Positions 15,901-24,593 of a stretch of DNA of 64,000 nt are shown here, one piece after another. The translations under genes were made by a program, and so were the position numbers. Within the stretch, counting starts at the first letter, position 1. Every line of letters begins with the position of its first letter. A model generated the notes under the pieces. The model was given only the letters and a program-made list of their open reading frames with translations, was not told the origin of the DNA and searched no databases. This DNA is from Erwinia piriflorinigrans CFBP 5888 (GTDB taxonomy: Bacteria > Pseudomonadota > Gammaproteobacteria > Enterobacterales > Enterobacteriaceae): assembly GCF_001050515.1 (NCBI RefSeq), contig NZ_CAHS01000015.1, positions 558,001-622,000 on the forward strand, written 5' to 3'.

Positions 15901-18900
15901 AGCCGCGAGCCGGAGTCGGCACAGGAGAAGCTGATCTGTGAGGCGATAGCCGATCTGCTGGGTCTTGCGCGCGTCGGTGCTGACGACGACTTCTTTGCCC
16001 TCGGCGGTGACAGTATCTCAGCGATGGGTCTTGGCACCGCCGCACGCCGTGCCGGTTACCTGCTGCGACCACGTGATGTCTTTTCCCAGCGAACCCCGGC
16101 GCGCATGGCACAAAATATGGCGCTGCTGTTGACCCGTGCGGCATCACCACGCGTTGCCCGCCAGGGGGCGATCGACGGCCTGCCGATCCTGCACGAGTTT
16201 AGCCAGCACGGCGGCATCAACCAACGTTTTGCCCACGGCGTGTTCTTACGGGTTCCGCCCGAACTGAACGTCGCGCAGCTGGAACAGGCGCTGCTGACGC
16301 TGAGCGTGGCGCATCCGGCGCTGGCTGCCTTTACCCGTAATAATCAGCTGATTGTCGGTGAAGCGCGTCCGGCGGGGTTCAGCCGCTGGTCAGATACCCT
16401 CGCCCTATATCACGCGCCGGAGATCTGCGCAGAAGACGCGTTCGAGGCCGCCGTCGCGCGTCTCGATCCGGCAAACGGGGTGATGATGCAGGCAACCCTG
16501 CTGCAACAGGGCCAGCAGACCTTTGGAATGGTGCTGGTTGTCCATCACCTGGTCGTTGACGGCGTTTCCTGGCGCGTGCTGCTGGACGAATTGCGCCAGG
16601 CGGCCGAGGCGGCGATAAGGGGTACACCGCTGGCGCTGCCAGCCGAAGAGACCTCGCTGCATGACTGGTCAGACAGCCTGTTAAGCGGAGTGGCGCAACG
16701 CGCCGCTGAACTCCCGTTCTGGCAAAGCATGTTGCAGCATCGGCTGCCGCCGCTTGGACAGCGCGCACTGCGGGTTAGCGACCGTCACGGCGCGCTGCGC
16801 GAGAAACGCACCCTACTCAACGCAAGCCAAACCGAAGCCCTGTTGACCACGCTGCCGCCACGGTATCGCGCCAACGTGGAGGAGATATTGTTGAGCGCGC
16901 TGACGCTGGCGCTGAACAATCGCTTTAGCGTCACTCGGCTGCGTTACACCCTGGAGTCCCACGGCCGGGCCGAAGCAGAAGGCGACATCGACCTGGCCCG
17001 TACCGTTGGTTGGCTGACCGCCGAATACCCGCTGCTGATCGAGCTTGATGGCAGCGACAGCAGCAAACCGCACAATGCGATACGTGCAGTGAAAAGCGTG
17101 CTGCGCGCCGTGCCGGATCGCGGTATTGGCTACGGCCAGCTGCGCTATCTCGACGCGGTGCACGGCAGCGGTTTACGGCAGCTGGCGCAGCAGCATGCGC
17201 CTGAAGTGCTGTTTAACTACCTCGGCCGCTTCTGTTCAGGCGACGAGCTGTGGACGCCGCAGCGCACGCGTAAACACTTCCGCGATGCGTTCGCCGTCTG
17301 GCAAACGCCGGATATGCCGCAGCCGCACGGGCTGGAGGTCAATATCTTTGTTGATGAAAGCGCCGGTGCCGCGAGGCTGGCGATCAACTGGGGCTGGCTA
17401 AACGGCGTGCTCAGCGAGCAGGATATTGACGCCCTGCATCACGCCATCGCTCAGGCCAGCGATGCGCTGAGCGATTTTGCCCGCCGTCACCCGCAGCAGG
17501 CGGCTGACACTCTGGTGGCTGCCGAAGTGGGCATCGCCGGAATTGACCAGCAGGATGTGGTTAGCCTGACACAACGTCATGGCCCGGTTGCAGCCATACT
17601 GCCGCTGCTGCCGCTGCAAAAAGGCCTGCTATTTCATGCCGAAACCGCTGATAACAGCGGCAGCTACAACTCGTTAACGCGCATCAGCCTTAGCGGTACG
17701 CTCGACGAATGTCGTTTGCGCAGCGCGCTGGATGCGGTGGTGCATCACCATCCGCAGCTGGCGGCGCGTTTCGACAGCCAGCAGGCGTTGCTGCCCCTGC
17801 AATTGATCCCACAGCTTTCACAACAGCAACAGCACTGGACGCTGACATGCCATCAGCTTCCACCACTCAGCGCCACCGAGGAAGCCGCCGCGCTGCTGGC
17901 GCTGGAAAAACGTGAGCTGGCACGGGATCTGTTTAAGCAACCGGTGATGCTGCACGCCCTGCTGGTAGAGCACGCCAGCGAAGCGCGTTTTACCCTGCTG
18001 CTGAATGCCCATCACCTGGTGGTGGACGGCTGGTCTACCCCGGTTATTCTCAGCGATCTGTTTACCGCACTCTGGCACGGGCCGCAGGCGCTGATCCCAC
18101 ACCGTTTCAGCTACGCCGATATCGTGCGTCAGCTGGTGGCACGCGACGGCAACGCCTCGCGCCAGCTGTGGCAGCAGGTGATGCAGGATGTGCGCCCAAC
18201 GCTGCTGTTTGGCAACCAGCCCCAGCAGGGGCCAGTGCATCACATTGACACAGTGCTGGAGCCGGAACTGGAACAGGGCCTGCTGGCGCTGTGCCGCCAG
18301 CGCGGCCTGACGCTGAACAGCATCATGCAGGGGATCTGGGGCATGCAGCTGGCGATGGAAAGCGGCCAGCAGGATGTGGTGTTTGGCTCGCCGGTCTCCG
18401 GGCGATTCGGCCAGATCGAGGGCCAGCAGCAGCTGGTCGGACTATTCAGCAACACGCTGCCGGTGCGCCTGCGCTTTGACAGCCAGCGCCCGCTGCTGGA
18501 TCAGCTGGCCGACCATCAGGCACAGCAGATCCAGCTGATTGAGCATGACTGTCTCGGCCTCGGGGAGATCCAGCAGCTGGCGGGCAGCGGAACGCTGTTC
18601 GATACCCTGCTGGTGGTGGAAAACTACCCGGACAACACCGATTTGCTACAGGAGCATGACGGTCTGCGCTGTACCCATATCAGCAACCGTGGCTACACCC
18701 ATTATCCCCTTACGCTGCTGGTGCTGCCGGGTGAACGCCTGCACCTGCTGATGGAGTACCGCGATGCGGTGCCGCACCCTGAGCGCTTTGCCGCACGCTT
18801 AATGATGCTGCTGGCCCAGCTGGTCGCGCAGCCGGATCTGCCGCTGGCGCGCTGGCAGTTACAAACCCCAGACGAGCAGGCGCTGATCGCGCGTAGCAAT

Positions 18901-21468
18901 AACACCGCTTATCCGCTCGCCGCCACCACCTTGCAGGGCGCCATTGATGAGCAGGTGGCCCGCACGCCGGACGCGCTGGCGCTGCTGGATAGCGAACATC
19001 GTCTAAGCTATCGCCAGATGCAGCGTCAAACCCGCCTGCTGGCCGATCGGCTGATTGCCGCCGGGGTTCAACCCGGTGATATCGTCGCCGTTGCCCTGCC
19101 GCGTTCGGTGCGTCTGAGCCTGGCACTGAGCGCGATCCTGTATGCCGGTGCCGCTTGGCTACCGCTGGATACCGGCTACCCGGACGAGCGCCTCAAACTG
19201 ATGGTGAGCGATGCCCGTCCACGGCTGACCATCAGCGAAAACGCGCTGCTCAGCCGTTTCGCCGATCTGGGGCCAATTTTAACCTTTGACCAACTGGAAG
19301 ACGCCGACCGCCAGCCACAGCACCCGCTGCCGCCCGCCGATAACCCGCGTGCGGCCTATGTGTTGTATACCTCCGGCTCGACCGGGAGACCGAAAGGCGT
19401 GGTGGTCGGCCAGCCGGCGATCGTCAACCGCCTGCGATGGATGCAGGATAAATACCCGCTGAGCGCCGATGACGTAGTGCTGCAAAAAACGCCGTGCAGC
19501 TTTGACGTCTCGGTGTGGGAGTTCTTCTGGCCGCTGATGGTTGGCGCGAAGCTGCTGATGGCACCGCCGGAAGCGCATCGCGATGCGGAAGCGCTGGTGC
19601 AGCTGATTGAAGATCACGCCGTCACCACTCTGCACTTCGTGCCGTCAATGCTGGCGGCGTGGGTCACTGCGCTGGAAATGCGCCTCGCAGCGGATAAAGG
19701 CTGCCGCAGCCTGCGGCGGGTATTCTGTAGCGGTGAAGCACTTTCCTGCGAGCTGGCTTCCCGCTACCAGTCGCTGATCAATGCGCCGTTACATAACCTC
19801 TACGGCCCGACCGAAGCGGCGGTGGATGTCACCTGGTACCCGGCGTCCGGGGAAAGTTTACGCCAGTGCAGCGGTTCCGGTGTGCCTATCGGCTATCCGG
19901 TATGGAACACCCGGCTGCGTATCCTCGATGCGCTGCTGCGTCCGGTGCCTGTTGGCGTGGCTGGCGATCTCTACCTGTGCGGCGTGCAGCTGGCTGACGG
20001 CTATCTGTATCGCGCCGATCTCACCGCGCAACGCTTTGTTGCCGATCCACAGGCCGACGGCGAACGGATGTATCGCACCGGCGATATCGCACGCTGGCTG
20101 GAGAACGGCGCGGTGGAGTACCTCGGGCGTAGCGACGATCAGCTGAAGATCCGTGGTCAGCGCATTGAGCTGGGTGAAATTGAGCAGGCGCTGCTGTCCA
20201 TCGATGGCGTGACGCAATGCGTGGTGGCCGCCCGCGAGCTGGGCAATGTAAGCAGCCCCGGTGCCGATGCGCGCCAGCTGGTGGCATGGATTATCCCCCA
20301 GCCGGGGGCGCTGCCGGACACGGCCGAGTTGCATCAACAGCTGGCACGGCGCTTGCCGGCCCATATGCTGCCGGTGAGCTATATGCTGACAGAGAGCTTC
20401 CCGCTCAGCGCCAACGGTAAGCTGGACCGCAAAGCGCTGCCGTTGCCACAGACCGCACCGCGCATCGGCCAGCCGCCACAGGGGCACCACCAGCAGCTGC
20501 TGGCAGCGCTGTTTGCCAGCCTGCTGTCACGAGAAACGGTGTACGCCGACGATGATTTCTTCGCCCTCGGCGGCCATTCGCTGCTGGCGATGCGCCTCGC
20601 CGCCGAACTGCGTCGTCGCCTTGAACATCCGCTCTCTATAGCACAGATCATGGCAGCGCGCAGCGTGGAGAACATGGCTCGTCTGCTGGACGACGGCGCA
20701 CAGGATATTGGTGCTGCCGGACGACCACACGATGAAACGCTGACCTTGCGAAGCGGCAGCGGCCCGGCGCTTTTCTGCATCCATCCTGCATCCGGATTTG
20801 CCTGGCAGTATTCTGGCATGATGCGCCATCTGCGCGGCAGCTTCCCGGTTATCGGCCTGCAATCGCCGCGCCCGAACGGGGTTATCGCCGACTGCGCCAG
20901 CGTGGACGAAATGTGCGATCGCCACCTGGCAACCCTGCGCAGCGTCCAGCCACAGGGGCCTTACCATCTGCTAGGCTACTCGCTTGGCGGCACCCTCGCC
21001 CACGGCATTGCCACCCGCTTGCAGCAGCAGGGTGAGCAGGTGAAGTTCCTCGGCATGCTGGATACTTACCCACCAGAGGGCCAGGACTGGACTACACCGT
21101 CAGAGGAAGATGCGCAAGCGGAGTTGGCTCGTGAGGAGGCCGAATTTATGGCAACCAACGATGATGACGCGCTGCTACAGGAGGAGAAAGCCGCGATGTT
21201 CAGCGCCATCGTGGCTAACTATAAGCATGCGGTTGAACGTCTCGCCTGCGCCACCACTCCCCATTACGCCGGGGAAGTCACGCTGTTTATCGCCATGAAA
21301 ACCCTGCCGCCGGAAATGGATGTGCAGGCCTGCTGGTCGCCTTACCTTGATAAGTTAGTGATGCATCAGCTGGACTGTGAGCATATGGATATTCTGACAC
21401 CGGAAACGCTGGTGACGCTCGGCCCACTGCTGGCGCAGCTGCTGGATAACTGTCAGGAACTGATGTAA
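12928..21468 (+). CDS. Two-module siderophore NRPS (C-A-T-E-C-A-T-TE), chrysobactin/vanchrobactin type
   Basis: 2846 aa from the GTG at 12928 (AGGAA 8 nt upstream; EntF-like YPLVAAQPGIW follows). Domains with approximate residues: condensation 15-450 (YHHLMLDG at 152); adenylation-1 490-960 (YTSGSTGRPKG); carrier-1 around GGDS at 1028; epimerase 1080-1510 (HHLVVDG, FNYLGRF); condensation-2 1545-1975 (HHLVVDGWS); adenylation-2 2000-2490; carrier-2 around GGHS at 2549; thioesterase with GYSLGG at 2683. The adenylation-2 pocket reads D-V-W-H-F-S-L-V-D, the EntF serine code. The adenylation-1 pocket reads D-S-W-D-M-G-Y-I-D; acids at the 278 and 331 positions suggest Lys, Arg or Orn. With the epimerase this predicts dihydroxybenzoyl-D-basic residue-L-Ser, as for CbsF and VabF. 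Plain EntF has only one module. Confidence 0.93.
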   Translation: MPKTPTRPEVQAEYTEYPLVAAQPGIWIADQIASRRNTFAIAHYSKLHGDIDRPLLDAAIRQTLVETDTVQAKFGLSADGSVVQKLPSAGHCGELPTVEWLDFSQRTDGEQAAQRLMQADLAADLPADGDRPLCRQLMIRVSADCWFWYQRYHHLMLDGFSFEALTTRVAAVYQALRAGVPPSPSPFISFGDVVTEYQAWQHSPARERAALFWQQHAKPFPSAISLSSEQFALSDNGAPLKQQVILPASVLNQLHQIPALKESSPGEIVSALLVAYLARISGEQRLSIGFPFMRRMGSAALTATGPVVNVLPLLLTIREEMTLAEIGQALQDEIRLVRRHQRYDAEQLRRDLGLVGSSQPLYGPVINLKVYHHPLMFDGIPASTHTLAMGPVDDMEFEVGFQQGQLQLTLVANAEKYDRQTLAWHGERIAFLAQQLADQPQRPLGSLALAASDEQQQIASWSQGISVTPAAGEVSILAMLQQRVEQQPDTVAVVCGDASLTYGQLSARVMQLAHELIARGLGAEDVVAIGIPRSVDSLVAIFGVLASGAAYMPLDLDYPRERLALMCDDACPRLLLTHGSTLAQMPPLPSLCLDDAAFRVRCDAHPATPIVDAQRRVPLRGEHLAYMIYTSGSTGRPKGVMSTHGGLLNLFLSHQSNLFGPAVEKLRRSRTRPVRTGHTASFSFDSSWEPLFCMMMGCELHIFDEELRRDAWALLQKMKQVPIDLLDITPSFFSQMIDAGLFEAGNHRPAFVMIGGEAATPTLWKLMQQHPELEIVNYYGPSEYTIDTLGASVMVSDQPVIGRPVANTRVWLLDSKLRPVPVGCIGELYISGRGIARGYLHRPDLTAARFVANPFLDGEVMYRSGDLMRWRSDGQLAFIGRVDHQIKVRGFRIELGEVENALAALDEISSAVVIAQPLGATNRLIGYCSVHNDDLRADGQLSAQLLARLAATLPDYMVPAVLVVMDELPLNVNGKIDRQALPAPQQAALTASREPESAQEKLICEAIADLLGLARVGADDDFFALGGDSISAMGLGTAARRAGYLLRPRDVFSQRTPARMAQNMALLLTRAASPRVARQGAIDGLPILHEFSQHGGINQRFAHGVFLRVPPELNVAQLEQALLTLSVAHPALAAFTRNNQLIVGEARPAGFSRWSDTLALYHAPEICAEDAFEAAVARLDPANGVMMQATLLQQGQQTFGMVLVVHHLVVDGVSWRVLLDELRQAAEAAIRGTPLALPAEETSLHDWSDSLLSGVAQRAAELPFWQSMLQHRLPPLGQRALRVSDRHGALREKRTLLNASQTEALLTTLPPRYRANVEEILLSALTLALNNRFSVTRLRYTLESHGRAEAEGDIDLARTVGWLTAEYPLLIELDGSDSSKPHNAIRAVKSVLRAVPDRGIGYGQLRYLDAVHGSGLRQLAQQHAPEVLFNYLGRFCSGDELWTPQRTRKHFRDAFAVWQTPDMPQPHGLEVNIFVDESAGAARLAINWGWLNGVLSEQDIDALHHAIAQASDALSDFARRHPQQAADTLVAAEVGIAGIDQQDVVSLTQRHGPVAAILPLLPLQKGLLFHAETADNSGSYNSLTRISLSGTLDECRLRSALDAVVHHHPQLAARFDSQQALLPLQLIPQLSQQQQHWTLTCHQLPPLSATEEAAALLALEKRELARDLFKQPVMLHALLVEHASEARFTLLLNAHHLVVDGWSTPVILSDLFTALWHGPQALIPHRFSYADIVRQLVARDGNASRQLWQQVMQDVRPTLLFGNQPQQGPVHHIDTVLEPELEQGLLALCRQRGLTLNSIMQGIWGMQLAMESGQQDVVFGSPVSGRFGQIEGQQQLVGLFSNTLPVRLRFDSQRPLLDQLADHQAQQIQLIEHDCLGLGEIQQLAGSGTLFDTLLVVENYPDNTDLLQEHDGLRCTHISNRGYTHYPLTLLVLPGERLHLLMEYRDAVPHPERFAARLMMLLAQLVAQPDLPLARWQLQTPDEQALIARSNNTAYPLAATTLQGAIDEQVARTPDALALLDSEHRLSYRQMQRQTRLLADRLIAAGVQPGDIVAVALPRSVRLSLALSAILYAGAAWLPLDTGYPDERLKLMVSDARPRLTISENALLSRFADLGPILTFDQLEDADRQPQHPLPPADNPRAAYVLYTSGSTGRPKGVVVGQPAIVNRLRWMQDKYPLSADDVVLQKTPCSFDVSVWEFFWPLMVGAKLLMAPPEAHRDAEALVQLIEDHAVTTLHFVPSMLAAWVTALEMRLAADKGCRSLRRVFCSGEALSCELASRYQSLINAPLHNLYGPTEAAVDVTWYPASGESLRQCSGSGVPIGYPVWNTRLRILDALLRPVPVGVAGDLYLCGVQLADGYLYRADLTAQRFVADPQADGERMYRTGDIARWLENGAVEYLGRSDDQLKIRGQRIELGEIEQALLSIDGVTQCVVAARELGNVSSPGADARQLVAWIIPQPGALPDTAELHQQLARRLPAHMLPVSYMLTESFPLSANGKLDRKALPLPQTAPRIGQPPQGHHQQLLAALFASLLSRETVYADDDFFALGGHSLLAMRLAAELRRRLEHPLSIAQIMAARSVENMARLLDDGAQDIGAAGRPHDETLTLRSGSGPALFCIHPASGFAWQYSGMMRHLRGSFPVIGLQSPRPNGVIADCASVDEMCDRHLATLRSVQPQGPYHLLGYSLGGTLAHGIATRLQQQGEQVKFLGMLDTYPPEGQDWTTPSEEDAQAELAREEAEFMATNDDDALLQEEKAAMFSAIVANYKHAVERLACATTPHYAGEVTLFIAMKTLPPEMDVQACWSPYLDKLVMHQLDCEHMDILTPETLVTLGPLLAQLLDNCQELM

Positions 21469-21525
21469 CACAAGGGGCGGAGCTGTAACAGGCTTCGTCC
21501 CCTGAGTCTGATAACGTTTTTTCAG

Positions 21526-21550
21526 GGGCGACCATCGCGGTCGCCCTTCT
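21526..21550 (+). terminator. Terminator after the NRPS gene
   Basis: GGGCGACC, a 5-nt loop, GGTCGCCC and then TTCTT. It sits between the convergent NRPS and fepC genes and touches the fepC stop codon, so it probably serves the plus-strand operon. Confidence 0.65.
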
Positions 21551-22359
21551 TATGGCTGATGGTAGCGCCCGCAGGGCACCACCAGCGGCGTATGCGATAC
21601 CGGATCGTCAATCACCATGTTCGCCATGCCAAACACCTGCTGTACCAGCGCCGCCGTGACAATATCCCCCGGTTTGCCCTGAGCGACAATTTGCCCCGCA
21701 CGCATCACAATCAGATTATCGGCGTAACGACAGGCCTGGTTTAAATCATGCAGCACCGCGACCAGGGTATGCCCGCGCTCCTGATTGAGCTGACGAAACA
21801 GATCCAGCAGCTCAATCTGATGAGCGATATCCAGCCAGGTTGTCGGTTCGTCCAGCAGCAGCAGCGGCGTCTGCTGCGCCAGCACCATCGCCACCCACAC
21901 GCGCTGCCGCTGACCACCTGAAAGTTCGTCAACGCTGCACTGCGCCAGGCTGCTGATATCGGTGGCCTGCATGGCTGCGGCTACCGCATCACGATCCGCA
22001 CGGCTCCACTGCCTGAGTAAGCTCTGATGCGGATAACGACCACGCGCCACCAGGTCGGCAACGCTGATGCCTTCCGGCACCGTGGCATGTTGCGGCAGCA
22101 GGCCAAGCTGGCGTGCCAGCGCTTTGCTGCCCATCTGGTGAATATCCTTCCCGTCAAGCAGCACCTGGCCGCTCTCTGGTTTCAGCAGGCGGCAAAGCGC
22201 CCGCAGCAGCGTGGATTTGCCGCAGGCATTCGGCCCGATAATCACCGTAAACTGACGTTCGGGGATGCGCACGTTCAGCTGGCTGGCTACTACCTTACGA
22301 TCGTAGGCGAGCGTCAAACCCTCGGCCTGTAAGCATGGGGATAAAAGCGTATTCATCAT
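21550..22359 (-). CDS. fepC: Ferric siderophore ABC transporter ATPase
   Basis: 269 aa. A FecE/FepC-type ATPase: Walker A GPNACGKST, Q-loop GLLPQHA, signature LSGGQRQRVW, Walker B PLLLLDEP and switch histidine VLHDLNQ. It powers import of the ferric catecholate from the periplasm through FepD/FepG. The start ATG at 22359 overlaps the fepG stop (ATGA), implying translational coupling within fepDGC; a second ATG follows directly. E. coli FepC is nearly the same length. Confidence 0.93.
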   Translation of the reverse strand: MMNTLLSPCLQAEGLTLAYDRKVVASQLNVRIPERQFTVIIGPNACGKSTLLRALCRLLKPESGQVLLDGKDIHQMGSKALARQLGLLPQHATVPEGISVADLVARGRYPHQSLLRQWSRADRDAVAAAMQATDISSLAQCSVDELSGGQRQRVWVAMVLAQQTPLLLLDEPTTWLDIAHQIELLDLFRQLNQERGHTLVAVLHDLNQACRYADNLIVMRAGQIVAQGKPGDIVTAALVQQVFGMANMVIDDPVSHTPLVVPCGRYHQP

Positions 22360-23393
22360 GAACGACGTGACTCCCTGATAAGCAATCCAATAAGATACAC
22401 CCCGCCCAGACTGACGGTGACCGCTCCCACCGGCAGCTGTATGCCGCTAAAAACGTGTTGGGCGATAACGTCCGCCGTCAGCAGTAACAGCGCCCCAGTG
22501 GTGGCGGCGGAAAACAGCGGAACGGCACTCGATCCAATCAGGCGGCGGGCAATCTGCGGCGCAGACAGCGCGATAAAGGCGATCGGCCCGGCGCTGGCGG
22601 TGGCAATAGCGGTCAGAATAACGCCGCACAGCATCAGCCACAGGCGGCTGCTTTCCGCACTCACCCCCAGCGCGCGTGCGCTGTCATCGCCCATCTCCAT
22701 CAGCTGCAAACGCCGACCGGTCAACAGGGCGGCCATGATCGTCAGGGGGATCAGCAGCAGCGCGGGCAGGCCTTTTGACCAGGTGATGCCGTTCAGTGAA
22801 CCCGCGCCCCACAATGCCGCACTCATGGCATTATCCAGCGAGGCGCTAATAATTAACCAGTTGTTCAGCGCCAGCAGCATCGCACTCACGCCAATACCAA
22901 CAATGATCAGCCGGAATCCGACTATGCCCTGACGCCATGCCAGCAGATAGACCAGCGACGCCGAAGCAACACCGCCGACGAGTGCACCCGCCGCTATTTG
23001 ATAGTTGCCGCCCCCCAGCCAGATAATGACCATCAGCACGCCGCTGTACGCTCCGGTGTTAAACCCCACTACGTCCGGGCTGCCCAGCGGATTGCGCATC
23101 GCCGACTGAAAAATGGCCCCGCTAACGCCCAGCCCGGCCCCCAGCAGCAGCGCCATCACCACTCGCGGCGCACGCCACTGGCTGATAACAGTGATAAAGC
23201 CCGGCGGCCCCTGGTGCCAAAGTGCCTGCCAGACCTGCAACGGAGTGATATTCAGCGTGCCGTAACAGAGCGCGAACAGCGCCAGCAGCGCGGCCAGCAG
23301 CATCAGCAGCAGATTCGTCACCAGCACTCTGGCAGAGAGGCGCAGGTTAAACCAGCCGTCGCACCGGCCAATCATCAGGGTTCTGCTCAACAC
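22356..23393 (-). CDS. fepG: Ferric siderophore ABC transporter permease FepG
   Basis: 345 aa with a GTG at 23393 preceded by AAGGAA at 6 nt; an ATG at 23375 is the alternative start. FecCD/BtuC-family permease with about ten membrane helices. Family motifs are GVSGAIFQSAMRNPLGSPDVVGFNTGA and the late AGPIAFIALSAPQIARRL, closely matching E. coli FepG. It forms the inner-membrane channel with FepD and is driven by FepC. Confidence 0.93.
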   Translation of the reverse strand: MLSRTLMIGRCDGWFNLRLSARVLVTNLLLMLLAALLALFALCYGTLNITPLQVWQALWHQGPPGFITVISQWRAPRVVMALLLGAGLGVSGAIFQSAMRNPLGSPDVVGFNTGAYSGVLMVIIWLGGGNYQIAAGALVGGVASASLVYLLAWRQGIVGFRLIIVGIGVSAMLLALNNWLIISASLDNAMSAALWGAGSLNGITWSKGLPALLLIPLTIMAALLTGRRLQLMEMGDDSARALGVSAESSRLWLMLCGVILTAIATASAGPIAFIALSAPQIARRLIGSSAVPLFSAATTGALLLLTADVIAQHVFSGIQLPVGAVTVSLGGVYLIGLLIRESRRS

Positions 23394-23403
23394 GCGGTGT
23401 TCC

Positions 23404-24438
23404 TTAATTTTTACGCTGGCGTACCAGCCAGATAAGCACCGGAGCGCCGATTAATGCCGTGACGATGGACACCCGCAACTCGCCCGGTACCAAAAAACGC
23501 CCGGCGATATCTGCCGTCAGCAGCAGCAGCGGAGCCATCAAAAATGAATACAGCAGGATCCAGCGACGATCGCTCCCGACCCACCAGCGCGCCATATGCG
23601 GCACCATCAGCCCGACAAAGCCGATCGGCCCCACCAGCGCGGTGGCCGATCCGCACAACAGCATCACCGCCAGCAGTGACAGCAGACGCACCAGCACCAC
23701 CCGGGTGCCGAGGGCCGCAGCGATCTCTTCGCCCATGCTCAGACTGTTTAACGAGCGCGACGCCACCAGCGCCAGCAACGCTCCGCCAACAATCGCCGGA
23801 GTGACCAGCAGCAGGTTTGGCAGTGAACGAATATCGAGTGTACCCGCCTGCCAGAATCGCAGCTGGTCGAGGGTTTGTGGATTAAGCAGGGAAAGTGACG
23901 AGGTCAGGCCGCCGAGCACCGCACTGAGCGCCACTCCGGCCAGCGTCAGGCGCAATGGGTTCATCCTCCCGGCACCCAGCATGCCGATGGCCCATACCGC
24001 CATACTGGCCAGCAGCGAACCGCCCCAGGCAAAAACCAGCCAGCCTGCCATGCTGCTGACGCCAAACAGGGTAATACCCATGACAATGGCAAAGCTGGCC
24101 CCGGCATTGACGCCCAAAATACCGGGATCGGCGAGCGGATTGCGCGTCAACGCCTGAATAACCGCACCGCCCCCTCCCAGCGCCACCCCTACCAGCAGGC
24201 CAGCCAGGGTACGCGGCAGGCGCGCATTGAGGATAATAATGCTGTCGGCATTGTCCAGCTGGCCGCAAAGACTTTGCCACACGACAGCCGGAGGGATGGA
24301 CTTCGCGCCGAGCATCAGGCTGGCCAGACTCACCAGGAGCAACAATAACAGACAAAGCATTATCCCCCCGAGGTGAGACAATCCTTGCGGCCCGGCGGCA
24401 ACGTGCATTGTACCTGGGAGGGTTTGCGGAAGTGGCAT
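23404..24438 (-). CDS. fepD: Ferric siderophore ABC transporter permease FepD
   Basis: 344 aa from the ATG at 24438, which has GAGG 9 nt upstream; a GTG at 24453 lacks a site. FecCD permease with about ten helices. Motifs are LARLPRTLAGLL-like (ARLPRTLAGLL), GAVIQALTRNPLADPGILGVNAGAS and GPIGFVGLMVPHMARWWVG. First gene of fepDGC, expressed from the Fur-controlled divergent promoter shared with entS, as in E. coli. Confidence 0.92.
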   Translation of the reverse strand: MPLPQTLPGTMHVAAGPQGLSHLGGIMLCLLLLLLVSLASLMLGAKSIPPAVVWQSLCGQLDNADSIIILNARLPRTLAGLLVGVALGGGGAVIQALTRNPLADPGILGVNAGASFAIVMGITLFGVSSMAGWLVFAWGGSLLASMAVWAIGMLGAGRMNPLRLTLAGVALSAVLGGLTSSLSLLNPQTLDQLRFWQAGTLDIRSLPNLLLVTPAIVGGALLALVASRSLNSLSMGEEIAAALGTRVVLVRLLSLLAVMLLCGSATALVGPIGFVGLMVPHMARWWVGSDRRWILLYSFLMAPLLLLTADIAGRFLVPGELRVSIVTALIGAPVLIWLVRQRKN

Positions 24439-24458
24439 CCCTGACAACCTCACTTATA

Positions 24459-24485
24459 TGATAATGAATATGATAATTATTATCA
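24459..24485. promoter_or_regulatory. Overlapping Fur boxes in the fepD-entS promoter
   Basis: TGATAATTATTATCA at 24471-24485 is a perfect 7-1-7 Fur consensus. A second, overlapping site at 24459-24473 matches 12 of 14 positions. They lie between the divergent fepD and entS genes and should repress both when iron is replete. Confidence 0.9.
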
Positions 24486-24593
24486 TTAATCTTAGTAATC
24501 AACTATGTTACCATGCGCCACGCTAAAAAACGATGACCGTCAACGCACGCTTTGCGGTCGCCACACCCTGTTCAATCAACCATATGGAAAATC

